NCBI RefSeq assembly: GCF_014805685.1
Contig: NC_060901.1
Coordinates: 17,925,405 to 17,989,404 of the forward strand
Reading direction: 5' to 3'
DNA: 64,000 nt
From: Silurus meridionalis
Taxonomy: Eukaryota > Chordata > Actinopteri > Siluriformes > Siluridae
The notes beneath the pieces are model-generated. The model was given only the letters and a program-made list of their open reading frames with translations. It made no database searches and had not been told where the DNA came from. The position numbers were made by a program, and so were the translations under genes. This document shows, one piece after another, positions 62,460 through 64,000 of this stretch. Each line of letters starts with the position of its first letter. The stretch's first letter is position 1.

Positions 62460-62810
62460 ACTTTAATTTATTTGGTTCTGACAGACAGCAAATCATTAGT
62501 TTACTTAAGTGCCTTCTGACTTCTGCACGGCCCTATTCACAAACATTGACTTTGTAATGCTAAAATAAGAATTTAAATAAAACCAGACGTTCTTTTCCTG
62601 TTCTGTCTGCAGGAAGATGCAGCTCTACCTCTGCCATGTTAATCAGTATTCCATGCAAATCTCAGGACAGGAGGCCTCGGTCTCCGTAGTGTTGATATGT
62701 CACGTGATGGTGCTGAGAGAATGCGCTTGAGAAACGAGAGAAATCAATCTACATATCAAACATTGGTCACAAATTATTAATTACTTTCTAAATATTAAAT
62801 GTATGTAGTA

Positions 62811-62883
<73 letters not shown>

Positions 62884-63181
62884 ACGTGACTTTTTAAAAT
62901 CTCCTGCTCTAATGCTTATTTTTTTTAGTTCTAGTTTATTAAAACTATAAGTACAATGGGTGGGATTTTTTTTTTTTTTTTTTTTGTTATTATTAAATAA
63001 AGACGATGCCTAATACAGTGAACTGAAATGAGACACCGGATGCTGGTCCTTATTTTTCCAAATGTTGTTCTAAATCCCATTCCCTTCTTTTTCTATCTTC
63101 TCATATATAACATGGCATGTGAGCATATAGATTCCGTAGACCTGAAATGCTCCTTCCATCCATCCATCCATCCATCCATCC

Positions 63182-63286
<105 letters not shown>

Positions 63287-63556
63287 GTAAATGTTTACTG
63301 AAATTCATATTAGGGAACAAAAAAAAAATAAAAAATAATAAAACTCATACTGATGTGAGAAATATGGTACCTTTATTTTTATACACCATATAATCTTCTG
63401 TATTTATTCTTCATTTAATTCTTTATATACTGTATATCTTTACGTTTATATAAATTGATAAGTATAATTTTTAGTCTTTGTGCTGTTCAAGTAATAGAAA
63501 AAAAAACATTTTATTGTAAATGTTCTTCCTGTAATTCGAACATAATTTTATTAGAA

Positions 63557-63594
<38 letters not shown>

Positions 63595-63825
63595 AAAGAC
63601 TGGTGCAAACATATTTTACATTTTTAATGTAAGATGTGAATTTATTTTTAGGATGAATAAAGTGATCAATCAAATCAATACATTAATCAGTAAAAGCTGA
63701 TGTTCTGAAATCAGCTGATGTGAGTAATGTTGCAGCAAAACCACACACACATTTACACACAGCAAAACATATAAACATACTTATTTCATATACTTTGTTT
63801 CTGTATTAATAAATAACAATCTCTT

Positions 63826-63904
<79 letters not shown>

Positions 63905-64000
63905 TATAAATGTTCACTGAAGTTCATGTTAGGGAATAAAATTAAAAATAAAACTCATACTGAGGAGAGAAATATGGTACCTTTATTTCTATACACCATA

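Overview
This window is nuclear DNA of a ray-finned fish. The evidence is the three genes with their intron-exon structure, the dense mix of fish-type transposons (L2, RTE and L1 LINEs, DIRS, gypsy LTRs, several Tc1 families, hAT, Tigger, tRNA-derived SINEs), the abundant (CA)n and (TA)n microsatellites, and NLRC3-like leucine-rich-repeat exons of about 174 bp. An otophysan such as a catfish would fit, but the sequence alone does not settle the order.

Layout. 1-650: edge of a gypsy-type LTR retrotransposon (minus strand). 2.3-9.7 kb: the 3' part of an NLR (NLRC3-like) gene, with at least one dead LRR exon, split by a DIRS element into which an L2 LINE later jumped. 9.8-17.2 kb: a transposon graveyard (Tigger-like element, decayed L1 holding solo LTRs with target-site duplications, hAT end, second Tigger end). 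17.2-19.5 kb: AT-rich spacer. 19.6-38.7 kb: AGBL5 (cytosolic carboxypeptidase 5, a tubulin deglutamylase) on the plus strand, with ten shared coding exons and two alternative 3' ends, each with its own poly(A) signal. 39.7-40.95 kb: OST4, the 37-residue oligosaccharyltransferase subunit, on the minus strand, tail to tail with AGBL5. 41.0-43.7 kb: two decayed RTE LINE pieces. 43.86-44.89 kb: a possible small unknown gene. 45.1-59.9 kb: GEN1 (Holliday junction resolvase), 13 coding exons, plus strand, with introns enlarged by three Tc1-family elements. 60-64 kb: no gene seen; AT-rich DNA with a large imperfect inverted repeat.

The three complete genes are housekeeping genes with unrelated jobs: microtubule glutamylation control, N-glycosylation and DNA recombination. 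The AGBL5-OST4 adjacency is the same as in mammals, while GEN1 is an added neighbour here. No operon-like or defence system was found. The observations most worth following up are the alternative AGBL5 C-termini, microsatellites sitting directly on splice sites (especially the (GT)20 that replaces the pyrimidine tract before the catalytic GEN1 exon 3), the TSD-supported nested insertions, an apparently inverted L1 fragment between (TA)n tracts, and the inverted repeat after GEN1.
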